A stretch of 64,000 nt of DNA from Nereocystis luetkeana (taxonomy: Eukaryota; Sar; Phaeophyceae; Laminariales; Laminariaceae), in assembly GCA_031213475.1 (NCBI GenBank), contig JARUPZ010000012.1, positions 8,588,227 through 8,652,226 on the forward strand, given 5' to 3'. Under the pieces are notes generated by a model. It worked only from the letters and a program-made list of their open reading frames with translations. It was not told the origin of the DNA and searched no databases. Every line of letters begins with the position of its first letter. Position 1 is the stretch's first letter. Below are positions 14,001 to 23,400 of this stretch, one piece after another. The position numbers were made by a program, and so were the translations under genes.

Positions 14001-17000
14001 TTTTGTACCTTGACGATGTCACGCTCGAGCTCCTTCACTGACGCGAGCTCCCGCAATTGTGCCGCTGTCTGCCACTCCTCCCCCTGCTCCTCCATCAGTC
14101 TGACCACCTCAAGGCTGGCTGTCGATCCGTGCAGTTCGATCGCCCCGAGCGTGAGCGCGTAGTAAGTAGCGGTGGCCGTTGGATCGGGATCAAGCGAGCG
14201 AGGCTCAACGCCGCGCATACGATATACGTTCGCTTCGCACACTATCGTATTACACGCGGCAAGACGGCACACCCCTTCTCGGAAAAAAAATATACCCGGA
14301 GCTGGTATTCTTGATAACGGAGGGGGAGGGTGGAAACGCCGACCGGTGGGTCGATATTGGAGAGGGCTCGAAGGTATATTTCCGAGGGATTTTTTGTTGT
14401 TGTGTGTGTGTTCGCCCCCCCCCTCCTTGGTTTCGGACAAAAATGGACTCGGAAAATCATTCCGGTGCAACGGGTTGCCGGGTACGTCTACTGTTGATAC
14501 GACTCATCGTGTCGCTTGCATCGTCGGCTCCAGAGGGCACCGGCTACTCGGTCATGGCAGCGCTGTCATCAAACAAGGTGATCGCCACCGAGCCTCGTCA
14601 ACTTCTCGAGGGTTGACTGCCGACAGGGGCGGCGATTTTTGGCCGAAACAGCTGTCGGTGTTCCGTAACCGAGAGCCCCTCTTCCCCATATCGTTCAACA
14701 CCATGTGTGTTTTATTTTTGGATGATATTCGTTGTATACCTATCGTACCATGTTCCGTGCGCAAGAGCTGGGAATGAGGGTCGGTTAAGGATTCCTTCTG
14801 TCCGCATCACAGGGGAGCCGGCCGCGTCTGGTCTCACTATGGGGCGTCCGTCAAAGCCCACACGACGTCAGAGGGAAAACATGTTTTCCGTTGTTGCTCG
14901 GAAAGTGCTACGAACGTACAGTTCGTTATCAACACACAAAAGAAAGGGTACTGCAATTCATTACAAGGTCCGCCGAACAGGCAACACATTGGTCTCTCCC
15001 CAGCCAACCTCCAAAAAGGAGTAGCATAAGATTCGCCTCTCGAAGAACAGAACTAACATGTTTTTCATTGTGATCGACGTAATCACTCGTGGATCTCTCT
15101 ACGGACGTATCCATAGCGCTGACAAACAATTTTACAAAATAAACCCTAAGCTCCGGTAGTGTCGCCTTTCCAACTGCAAGTGGTTGTCGAATACCAACCA
15201 TGAGTAGGAAATACAGCCGATGAAACCAGCTGGCTCTCCCTCCCTCCCTCCCTCCCTCCCTCCCTCCCTCCCTCCCTCCAGCTGTCTAGTTGCGATGCCC
15301 TCACCGTTTTGTGTTTCCGCCTTAAGAGCACTCATCTTCGTTTCTAGCGCGTCAAATCTCCTCTGCAGTTCCTGGTTTACGCATGGGTTGGTGTAGTGGG
15401 GAGCGTTGCGTGTTCCTTGCCATCATCGGTATACGAAGGTGCCGTTAGGTACCAGGCACTGCACGCACCAAACTCCCTCTCCCCGAGTACGTACATAGAA
15501 GGGCTTATTTGGCTCTCCTCTAGTGTTAATCCTAATATTAATAATAGTAATACATAGTAGTACATGGTAATACATCGTAGTAATACACGGTAACACACAG
15601 TAATGCACAGTAATACACAGTAGTACACGGCAATACACAGCAATACACAGCAATACAAAGTAATACATAGTAAAACATACCTGGTAGTAATCAGAACCTA
15701 CTTTGGAACCAAAAACCATGTATTCCCCCATGGTTACGCAGCATACTTGGTTCTGATTACTGCATACACCCACCCGTAACACTGTGACGATAAGGGGTTG
15801 CCACGGATAGACGGCACCACATCTCTACGATTCGTTGATTGCGGAACCGCAATTGCCTGAGTTTTACTCCGCCTACGCGCGTAGAACTCCCTTCTTGCCG
15901 CCACGCGTACGTGCGTTTCACGGGGGATATACTACTTGGAATTAGAGTTGGGCGACGTTTCACAGGTCGGACAGATAGATCCTCTAGATCATCTAGATTA
16001 TGCACAGATAGATAATCTCGACCATCTAGACCATGCACGGATAGATCGTCTATTAATAGACCATCTAGATCATGCACAGATAGATCATCTACTGTAGACC
16101 ATCTAGATCATGCACAGATAGATCATCTACCGTAGACCATCTAGATCATGCACATATATATCATCTGCTGTAGACCATCTAGATCATGCACAGATAGATC
16201 ATCTAGGCTATCTAGATCATGCACGGATATATTATCTAGATCATGCGCAGATAGGTAATCTAGATAATCTAGACCCTAACCTGCCGTTATAGGATGATTG
16301 TGCAGGATGTGTGGAGTACAGACCCATCCCGGCAGATTTGTGCTGGATCATGCACATTGCAAAGCTCCCACCCTTAAATAGCATGAGCTAGATCTTACAG
16401 GTCACAGGAATCCATCAGCCCTCACAAGACCTAGGTAGGGAATCGATGGCCTGTCTGAGGCTGTTTGTAACGTTTGCACAGCAGCGGTAAGTACAGGGGC
16501 TAACAACCCTTTTTTCTGCGTTTTTTCTCTGAGTGATCGACGTTTTCAAGCCCGCTCTGCATGCTGTTGGGTGGCAAAACATTCCATGACACTATCCGCA
16601 CATTCCCACCTCATGATCTAGATCTTCCAGGGAGGAGATAGATCCTTGATCTGTACGATCTAGCTCATGCTTTTCTAGCGTGGGAGCCGTTTACGAAGAA
16701 TAACCTGAGATGATCTCCTAGGACACGTTTCCCGGGTTGGATCTGTGCTATACAGACCCTGCACAAAATCTCATATCGACAGCCTGGAATCTTGGTTATC
16801 TCTGTTGTGTGTAAATCGTGAAATATGTAACGTTCGTCGCGGTACAGGGAGGCCAACGATTTTTTCTAGATATAGTTGAGGGTGACCTGCAGCTGAGTTT
16901 GTGCTGCACATTGTAGGGTAGGAAACATGACATGCCAGCAGCAACGATGACAAATACCAGCTGAGAAAATTATCGTAATCAGTTTTTGAGACAGTTCCCG

Positions 17001-18943
17001 GCGTGGGCGTCATACACATCAATCGTGCCTGAGTGACCGTCACAGTGTGCGCGAAAAGGTAGGTCCAATCCACGTTCGGCACGCCTTCCACGCTGGACCG
17101 TGACCCGTTCGGCAGAACGACGGGCAGAGTGAACGTCGAAAATGCCTCCGGCAACAGGTGGGCCATTTCGGTCGGCCGCACGCCGAGCTGTCGCCTTCCC
17201 TTCCTCCGGTCATACTTGAAGGTGTAGTAGCTCAGCTGGGCCTGTCGGTGGGAACGGTGCATTTATCATGGGGATTCTCGTTATCTTTTTAGAGTTGTCT
17301 GGGCTTCTTTTATTCGTTTCAAAAATGAATAAACAACAGAGCTAAAAAGTCGGCGCTGACTAGGTAGCTCAGTGGTGCATCCTTTCTAAACGAGCATATG
17401 CTGAGATAAGCTTTATCCGTTGGCACGCGCACGCAACGATAAAAAGGAAAGAAATATATACCTGCCTGGTACCTGTCGTGTGCGGAAAAGTAAGGATCGT
17501 TTCGGCAATCGTGTTAACATCTAAGCGTGCCTTACATTCACGGACAGAGGCACCTGGTAAAAACAGCAGTAGTGCCTTGGGAGGGCAGGTAGCCTGAGCT
17601 CGGAAGCATGGTGGATAATCGTGCTTCACTTGTTCTAAAAGTGTTACAAAATACGCCAGCTGTGAGTACGACCGTTCGTGCCTATGTTTCGTCCCTGGTG
17701 TGCTCTTCGTATTTTTCGGTGTTTTCTCACGCGCCACGCACTACATTAATTCATACCAGTACAGTGCGTAGGCTAGTCACGTCAGAATGATCTACGATGG
17801 AAAGGGTTACCAGGGGCTTGCGGTTCGTCGGCGGACGAGCGAAGCAGTAGCAGTGCTTGCCTACTGTAGGTATAGAATACACGGCGCGCTGCTACTGCGC
17901 GTCGCAAGTATTGCTCATCTCCGCTACGCACGAGCACGTCTTCATAGCCGTGTCAGGTACGTCGTACGCTACTATCTTTCCAACTGCAACTATAACCTTG
18001 AACTACTTGGAATTCTACAAGGATGTTTTTTTACGGTACTCTTATCTATACAAGTGCAATACGAGACACCTATAATCATATAAAAAAACGAGCAATAAGA
18101 AAGGCAGGCCGAGAATTACAGGTCAATAAGAACTTCGGGAGTCGTTATACTGAATTGACTGTAGTGTGGAAAACACCCTACCAGGTATCTCAAACGGGAA
18201 ATCCGGTCTGCACCAGCTTTCCTGTCTCCTATGTCCTGTACTGCTGTACACACCTTTCGAAGCACCTCCCAGCTTGTGACAGCGTCGACTCCAGCCACAA
18301 TCTCATACAAAGCCCACGGGTCCTGATTCAGCTCAGACAATGCCTCGTGGTCCATCCCAGTCATAAGTGCAGCAGGCAAGCCGTGCCGTTCAGGCACAGG
18401 CGAGCTCGTACTAACAATCTCGCTGTCATGATCGGCCGGGCATTCAGCAGCCCCCCCCTTCTTCTTTTGCGAAGTACTGCTGGTCGTATTATGGCTGCTG
18501 ATTTTTCGCGTTTTCGCCGCATGACGATGAGCATTGTTATTTTGTGCGTCTGATCTGGATATTCTAGTCTCGAGCCCATCATCTATTTCTGGTTCATTGC
18601 CCTCCCCCTTCTCTTCCTCCACAGGCGTAGGCCGTGTGCTGGCTCCAGCCGAGCATTCGCCAGAATTGCCATGTGTTGTCTCTCGAGAAGTGCTGTTGCT
18701 GTAGCTGTCATGACTGCTCCTCGGTCCTGGTGATAACGTTTTTTCCTCCACCACCGCACAGCCTGGCACATCGCTTTTTTCTCCCGTTGATGTTGTTGTT
18801 GTTGTTGTGGCCGATGGCGTTGCTTCGTTTGCCGACGGGCTGGCGTTGAGCTCTGCTGCTCGGCACGCCTGCGCACCATGCGAGGAAACGAGCAGAGCGA
18901 GCGTGGCGACTCTTCTGGATAGCCTATGGCGTCTTCGAGCCAT
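632..18943 (-). CDS. S74 (intramolecular chaperone) - coiled coil - ATAD3-like membrane AAA+ protein, 3' partial
   Basis: Eleven exons, read on the minus strand: 18943-18254, 17593-17462, 17241-17029, 15371-15305, 14118-14009, 10847-10725, 9597-9506, 7340-7223, 5750-5609, 4202-4064, 727-632 (640 codons plus 2 nt). Phases agree at every junction. Residues 1-26 are an Arg-rich leader (MARRRHRLSRRVATLALLVS). Residues 27-215 are Ser/Thr/Glu-rich. Residues 231-350 match the peptidase S74 auto-processing domain: SVRECK (246-251) fits the S-x-R-x-x-K dyad, followed by YYTFKYD, RRQLGV, LLPEA and VDWTYLFAH. Residues 346-515 are coiled coil. Residues 516-609 match the ATAD3 membrane region: SSDPVKL, a membrane helix at 538-556, then RPRLVRETD (human ATAD3: KPSLVRETS). 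The last exon has ELEGIVLTPDLERRL, as ATAD3 has just before its AAA+ core. Walker motifs would lie off the left edge. Exon 1 could instead extend to about 18206 and exon 2 start at 17631, also in frame. ATAD3 is a mitochondrial inner-membrane protein; S74 fusion is not usual for it. Two adjacent genes mis-joined is the main alternative. Confidence 0.78.
780..1372. repeat. GATCTAGAT repeat family (R5), long copy
   Basis: A unique-looking head (TGGGAGCCGT, TGGGTTGGATGATCTGTACG, CCTGCACGAAACATCTC) runs into about 370 bp of degenerate GATCTAGATGATCTA repeats. Similar heads followed by shorter arrays occur at 6790-7060, 16610-16800, 21170-21315 and 61075-61335. Confidence 0.75.
2034..2251. mobile_element. 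MITE-2 copy carrying a MITE-1
   Basis: Ends AACCCTTTTAG and CTAAAAGGGTT, with GTCTCCCAAAACGGGAACTG in the right arm. Without the nested MITE-1 it is about 105 bp of long inverted repeat. Confidence 0.7.
2058..2167. mobile_element. MITE-1 copy, inserted in a MITE-2 copy
   Basis: Family of about 105-110 bp with terminal inverted repeats close to TTACGGGGGACCATAGTTAA and an AT-rich centre. This copy has a changed left end (TCACGGGGG) and sits inside a second inverted-repeat element (2034-2251). Confidence 0.8.
2483..2700 (-). repeat. Dispersed repeat R3 copy, reverse orientation
   Basis: A G-rich start (the reverse of the C tail), then AGGAGAGATGTACTCGATCG, GTCGTATGACCATTAGACCC and GGTGAGCTGCATCCTACTAA. 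Confidence 0.7.
2638..3055 (+). repeat. Two-unit tandem duplication, about 210 bp per unit
   Basis: Units 2638-2847 and 2848-3055 are nearly identical (GCGCGAACCGCCGTGATA to TCGATATCGATA). They differ by a C/T near the start and by one CT dinucleotide in the internal CTCTCT run. The start of each unit is R3-derived. Confidence 0.9.
3517..3767. mobile_element. 250-bp TIR element (family 3)
   Basis: Ends GTTCTACGATAGGGGTAGCA and ACCTCTATCGTAGAGCGCCTC are inverted repeats. The interior contains TTCCTTGACCTCAAATCGTC and TGGGCCATGGGATTCTTC, shared with the copy at 42892. Confidence 0.75.
4669..4950 (-). repeat. Dispersed repeat R3 copy, reverse, diverged
   Basis: GACCGTCTTCGTATGACCGT, TCCCTACAATGCCGGAACG and GTGGGCTGCATCCTACTAAG match R3 in reverse. 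Confidence 0.55.
5137..5241. mobile_element. MITE-1 copy
   Basis: Terminal inverted repeats (GCGGGGGACCATAGTTAA left, CCCCCCCGTAA right) flanked by TA, in an intron of the minus-strand gene. Same family as the copy at 37303. Confidence 0.85.
5930..6070. repeat. R5 head, reverse, with TACCAGGTA insertions
   Basis: TCCAACCCAGGAAACATGTC matches the R5 head in reverse. TACCAGGTACCAGGTA sits where other copies have a plain TATA/TACA stretch. Confidence 0.55.
6140..6245. mobile_element. MITE-1 copy
   Basis: TTACGGGGGACCATAGCAAA left end, diverged right end GGTCCCCGGTAA. Confidence 0.8.
6346..6620. mobile_element. 250-bp TIR element (family 3), diverged interior
   Basis: Ends GAGGCGTTCTACGATAGAGG and CTCTATCGTAGAACGCCTC pair as a clean terminal inverted repeat. 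The interior differs from the other two copies, so it may be a related subfamily. Confidence 0.65.
6780..7065. repeat. R5 copy
   Basis: GCACATGTTGCCTGGGCTGG, TACAGATCCTGCGCAACCTC, ACAACGGCATGTGAAGAACT, then ATGATCTAAATCATGATCTG. Confidence 0.6.
7490..7795 (+). repeat. Spaced direct repeats with GACGGCCGTC core
   Basis: Five repeats of TCTAGACGGCCGTCCGTCAG, each preceded by CACTAAAAMTRGTATA, start near 7498, 7560, 7629, 7691 and 7769. Spacing 60-80 bp with variable spacers. The core is palindromic. It lies in an intron of the minus-strand gene. Confidence 0.85.
7944..8047. mobile_element. MITE-1 copy
   Basis: TTACGGGGGACCATAGTTAA left end and GGCCCCCCGTAA right end, inverted orientation of the centre relative to the copy at 37303. 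Confidence 0.85.
8254..8508 (+). CDS. Unassigned 84-codon open frame
   Basis: An open frame encodes VSKFQVLAACETKLVLGLVH ... DAERGPSFPEKPLSHIRSIV and closes with TAG. The composition is protein-like, but it lies in an intron of the minus-strand gene, between a MITE copy and a SINE-like repeat, and contains a TACTGCTGTA motif of the kind found in repeats. It may be a transposon fragment. No family recognised. Confidence 0.2.
   Translation: MSAGVSKFQVLAACETKLVLGLVHGVELQYCCRNDLSHDKLVPHLLAIALKDAERGPSFPEKPLSHIRSIVRTLYDMNEAQLYS
8692..8955 (-). mobile_element. tRNA-derived SINE-like element, copy A
   Basis: On the minus strand it begins with a tRNA-like head: GGTGGCTCGGTAGGTGG resembles an A box and GGGTTCGAGTCTCACC a B box, followed by a tail shared with the copy at 48078 (GTGCCTTCATTTTTTGTCGC on plus). 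No closing acceptor stem, so not a tRNA gene. Confidence 0.65.
9195..9470 (+). repeat. (CAT/CAC)n microsatellite
   Basis: About 275 bp of CATCAT/CACCAC triplets with higher-order units (CTTCCATCACCATCATCGTC repeats). It ends 36 bp from the minus-strand exon 9597-9506. Confidence 0.9.
10955..11065 (+). repeat. (GTT)n microsatellite
   Basis: About 110 bp of GTT with a few GCT interruptions, in the intron about 107 bp upstream of the exon starting at 10847. Confidence 0.92.
11136..11235. mobile_element. MITE-2 copy
   Basis: ACCCTTTTAG ... CTAACAGGGTT, with arms GTCCCGTCCTGGGGGCAAAC and CCCCCGAACGGGACTGCAGT folding on each other around an ATTTGAGTG centre. Confidence 0.75.
12525..12721 (-). CDS. 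Possible extra or alternative exon inside an intron of the S74-ATAD3-like gene
   Basis: An open minus-strand stretch reads GGDGTRTSEMGGAQTQPGAA ... DYVGLVTGRAAGRTYDAYVQ ... LLAIAI, closing with TGA at 12525-12527. Composition is protein-like. It lies in the intron between exons 14118-14009 and 10847-10725, which already join in phase, so it would be an alternative terminal exon or a nested gene. No family recognised. Confidence 0.25.
13119..13960. other. Intron stretch without recognised features
   Basis: Lies in the minus-strand gene's intron 14008-10848. Open frames on both strands at 13210-13660 overlap each other, and none shows family motifs or matched splice sites. No repeat family recognised. 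Confidence 0.4.
15236..15279 (+). repeat. (CCCT)n microsatellite
   Basis: Eleven CCCT units 26 bp past the donor site of the exon ending at 15305. Confidence 0.92.
15540..15675 (+). repeat. AGTAATACAC minisatellite
   Basis: About 13 degenerate units of 8-10 bp (AGTAATACAC, AGTAGTACAC, AGCAATACAC). Confidence 0.8.
15965..16275. repeat. R5 GATCTAGAT array
   Basis: Tandem units around ATCTAGATCATGCACAGATA repeated about nine times with variation, about 33-45 bp apart. It lies in the intron between exons 17029 and 15371 of the minus-strand gene. Confidence 0.7.
16610..16800. repeat. R5 head
   Basis: GATCTAGATCTTCCAGGGAG, GGGTTGGATCTGTGCTATAC, ACCCTGCACAAAATCTCA. Confidence 0.6.
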
Positions 18944-19479
18944 CGCGAGAGCACACTTGCTTTATGTTCCCGGGGATACTTCGTACGGCGGTGTCAAGTG
19001 CCCAAACAGCGAATATATCTTTCTTCGAGAATATGTGACCGTCGGATCGTATCATATCATATTGTATTTTTGCTTCGACGCCTGGACCGTACGCAGCACG
19101 AGCAACCTATTTTTTTCGCCTGGCATTCAATGACTCCAGAGGTTGCTAGCTGGTGGCAACGTGGCCATCCCGTTGTCTCGACAACAGCAGTTGCATTCCC
19201 GCCCACGATTGGACACACGTATTTGCGCCGTGTCTGCGTGTGTTTATATGCAACGTGTTGGAGCCCAGGCCTCCTATAAATACAGGATCAGCCCGACATT
19301 TATTTTGTCGAAAAATCATCTGTTTTGTCGGTTTCAATTAGGCGGCGCAATACGACAACCAATCAAAGGAGGAAGGACACAGAGGTCTTTCGCGTTTTGC
19401 TTCTTTTTGGGGTGCTGCTGCGGTATGATACGGGCTACGGTTCGACGTGTATACGAGCTACACACGAGCTCACGGGGGC
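18944..19479. promoter_or_regulatory. Shared intergenic region between divergent genes
   Basis: The start codons of the S74-ATAD3-like gene (18943, minus) and the GH47 gene (19480, plus) face away from each other across 536 bp. The stretch holds no recognised repeat and no convincing exon. A bidirectional promoter is inferred from geometry only. Confidence 0.45.
19275..19282 (+). promoter_or_regulatory. TATA-like box
   Basis: TATAAATA lies 198 bp upstream of the GH47 start codon on the same strand, in a non-repetitive stretch. It is a candidate core promoter element only. Confidence 0.3.
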
Positions 19480-20444
19480 ATGGCTCCTTTGCTCGCCGTG
19501 GGCCATTCCATCCTTATTGTTGTGTACGCGGGCACTCGCATAGCGCCGGTTATCGCTAGAGCAAGCGAGGCCCATGATGTCGCCGAAATCATTACAACCT
19601 CGCGTGCTAACACTGCTGCTGCTGCTGCAACGGGCGAAGATGCGCCCAAAATCCGAGAGCCGCCCTACGACGAGTACGATTCTTCAACAAACGATGCAGA
19701 CGCAGCAGCAACCGATCGGTTGGAACCTACGTGGGACGCCAACGGCAGTGGCAGCGAGGGGGCCCAGTTAACGAAACCGGTCCCACTAAACTTTCGAAGC
19801 GACGGACAGATAGACGATGACAACGACGCAATCAGCAGGGAAGATTTCACTGCGTGGCATGGTGGTGGTGGTGGTGGTGGTGGTGATACGAGCGAGTTCG
19901 CCGACCGTGTGGCTAGCGCCTCGCTCGTCGCCGTCGCCGATGACGACAAGAGAGCGCAGCCGTTAACGTCGAAAATATCTCCATCAGTACTCGACCATGC
20001 AGGAGCTGGAGCGGCGGTAACTAAGGGCAACAACGGGCGCGGTGGCGAAACCGATCCACGAGGAATTCTCTCGGGACACAGCCTTGACACAGGCACTACT
20101 AGTAATCACGCGAAGGAATCCAGCACCGATTATAACATCCCGTTGGGAGATTATGTGGCCCAAAACACTGAGGTAGCGGGTATGATTGCCGTCGAGACCA
20201 TCGCGGAGGCGGAGGAAATTTGTGGGGAAGGGAGATACCGCAAGGCGTGCAGCAAGGGGGGGGGCTGCTGTAACAGCAGCTCCTGCGACATTAGTTGTGC
20301 TATCAAGGGGGAGGAGCCGTGCCCGCATACTGCGTGTGGAGAGCCCGGCAGCGGAGAAGGCGGCTCGTCGAAGGTGCGCCGTCATGTGTTATAGCTTCTT
20401 GCATTTGACCGAACAAATGCCTGAACCACACCTTACCTCTCCTC

Positions 20445-20478
<34 letters not shown>

Positions 20479-23400
20479 CCTCTGTCTTTCTCTCTCTCTC
20501 TTTCTTCGTTTTAACTCTGTTGTACCATCCGCTGCATTGTCACAATCGAGCGTGATACCGCCGTAGCCCGAAACTAAGCGTTGCTGGCGGTGGCGAGTGC
20601 TCCCTTCGAGACCATATACGTACGAGCACGTACGCGGAAACGAGTACGTAATACTGTGTTGTGTGTGTTTATGTCATGCTCACGACAGCATCGCCCCAGG
20701 CTTCGAGTGTGGCTTCTTCCTGTCCTGTTGGCAAAGAAGGGTGGGTACCATCGCGTGTATTCAAGTATTTGCGGTGTACCACCAGGTATATTACACGGTA
20801 CGCTTGTGAACTGACATTCCGCATGATACTCATGGCCCACTTTCCGCTCGAGAAACAATAAAAAACAGCCCGTGGTGCGAAAACAGTATTACGAGTATAT
20901 TATACACTGTACTTCCAATGCAACCGCAGTACTCTTAGCTCCAACCTGTTGCAACGCCTTCAATCTGCTGCGATGAAGTTGCCCATAATTATCCGTAGAA
21001 AACAACTCGTGTACTACCCCGAGTACCAAGCTGAGAATGTCGGGGGTTTGATAGGTTTTAGAGGCGTGTTACGATCGGGGTAGCACCTAACTTTTCATTA
21101 GAATCTCCTTGGGTTTCTCCTGAAGCATGATGGGGAGATCACCGACGCTCGCTTAACGATTTACAGGACAGTATAGCAAGTATTTTGTGGGTTGGATCTG
21201 TCATGCTGTCTGTACAGACCATGCACAAAATGTCACAACGGCACATTCGAATCTAGATGATATATCTGATATATCTGATCTATCTGATCTATATTATCTA
21301 TATGATCTATCTGCCCGATGTATACACCCTTGAGATGTGTCCCCAGTTGAGCCCGGAGGGAGGCGTGCAACCAGACTCTCGCATTCTACGACACGAGGCG
21401 TTGGAAAATTCACTCCTCGATAACCCGTCCACGCCGCCAAAGGACCGCCTGCGAAGCCTACAGCTGCACATGCCAGAGCTGTTCAGACACGTTAGCCCTA
21501 AGGGGTTCAAACGCTTAATTGACAAGGTAAACGCTGAGTGGGTTACGACGGGTTGAATGTATCGCATAGCTGGACGCCGTGCTTTTTTGTTTTTTTCCTC
21601 TTGCCGTTTTACTTTCTTCGCCGTTCTTTTCCTCTCTCCCTCCTAGTCGCAACTCAAATCCGGGGTCACATCGTAGGCTCTCCTCCCCCCTCCCCTCCCC
21701 GCTACCGTTCGTGCCTTGCAGTTTCATGGCGAGAAGACAGTAACCATTTCTTCCCTCGTCGACCTGCGTTGAATTTAGCCTACCCACGCTACGCGCTACC
21801 AGCAGTTGATTCCTTTTTTTTATTTTTGAAAATTGTAGAATTTCTTACCACGCGGGAGAATCAATTTAGGCAGCATTCGAGGGTACCACTGAGCTACTGG
21901 GGTGACCGGCTTGAGGGGGAAATCCGGAATTTTAGTGTCTTCGCTTCGCTTGGCCTTATAATAAGTGACGAGCCCCGCGTTCTTTTGCACCGGACCCGAA
22001 TCGGTTGCTTGACAGTAAAAAATCTCCGGGGCTAAGTCTTATTTATTTGCGTACGACCAAATCAATGTGTGCAGTTGCAAAGTCCGGCCCGTGTTCTCCA
22101 GATCTTCACCTGCCCCCGCCATTTCAGCGTAGTTCGGGCATCAATCTCAACATTCCCGTAGCTCGTCGGCTTCTCTCTGAGTGAGCACCCAACTTAGGAG
22201 CTTGCCGTGTCGGCCAAGCTTTTAAGGCGACCCGTTCCCTGACAGCCAAATTCGCTCACGTGGTTGAAGCCTCCACATTGCCATCGCGGTACTTTTCCAG
22301 GTCCCATACCAAGAACCGCTCGGGTTCAAGGCCAGGCACCACGCAGTACGTGTATATGACCGCGTTACAGCACAACTGTAGTATGTTGTTTTCTTTTTCA
22401 TGTTCTAGCCAGCAAAGATGTGTTCAAAAACTGGTATATCGTCGCAGCTGATTAGGACGTATTTACATGGTTTTCGAAGAGTTTCGTAGGCCGCAGTACG
22501 CGTGCACCCAGACCCTGACGGAACATCGCCCTACTACCCCGTGCAGGTCACAGGGAAGCCTGAAACTAGTGACACTACAATACGCCGACGATCAGGCGGG
22601 AGGATCTCCGCGGGAGACAAGGCCGTAACGTCCCGTACGCTTGAAAGCCTCACTGTTGTGCACCCGCCCGCCTCGTCGCTGCAAACCCCGGGACCAGTCG
22701 CCGCGCCTCCTTCTCCGCTCCCCCCCTCCGTCGGTCGGGGGTCCTCTTTGGGGGGGGGCAGTTCCGACGTTCGATTGTTGGAGCGGCCTAAGGCCAGGGC
22801 GGGGGCCCTCGCGCACAAAAGGCATGGTCGCGACATTCATGAGATGGTCGACAATAGTTCGAATTCGAGTTCGAGAGGAGGAGGAGCAGGAGGAGGAGGA
22901 GGAAGAGGAGGAGAAGGAGGGGCAGATGGAAACCACCCGAGCCGCAGCAAGGAAAACCTTGCAGCCGCCAGGGCCGCCGCGGAACACCTGCGGCACCAGC
23001 AAGGCAAAAACACGGTAGAGGCACCGCAGTCGTCATTGGTTTCGCCGAACCAACCCCGGTCGGATTTGGAGAAAAATGATGAGCCGACGGCTGGGACACG
23101 AAAGTACAGAGGTAGGGGCGACACGGTTTCGGGTATGGAGCATCCGGTAACGGGCCTGGGAGACGTCGACGTCGCGTCCACCATGGAAGGCTTGCTAGAT
23201 CGAGAGGTAAGCGTCAAGAAATTCGTATCGTCGGTATCGCGCTTTGATTTGGATGTGTGGCAGCGGTCGATGTTTTGTGAGGCAGGGAGGGGTATCTCAC
23301 ACCCAGCGGATGAATTATGTGGTGGGCCGGGGAGCGACACTACTGCTGTCGGATTCGCCTAAAGTAATCACTGCTAGACACTTTGCGGCAAACAATGTGG

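Noticed and set aside
17350..17400. tRNA-like TAGCTCAGTGGTGCATCC on plus
   Set aside because: Only an A-box-like match; no B box or stem follows.
21865..21915. tRNA-like TAGCTCAGTGGTACC on minus
   Set aside because: No B box (GGTTCGAATC) at the right distance.
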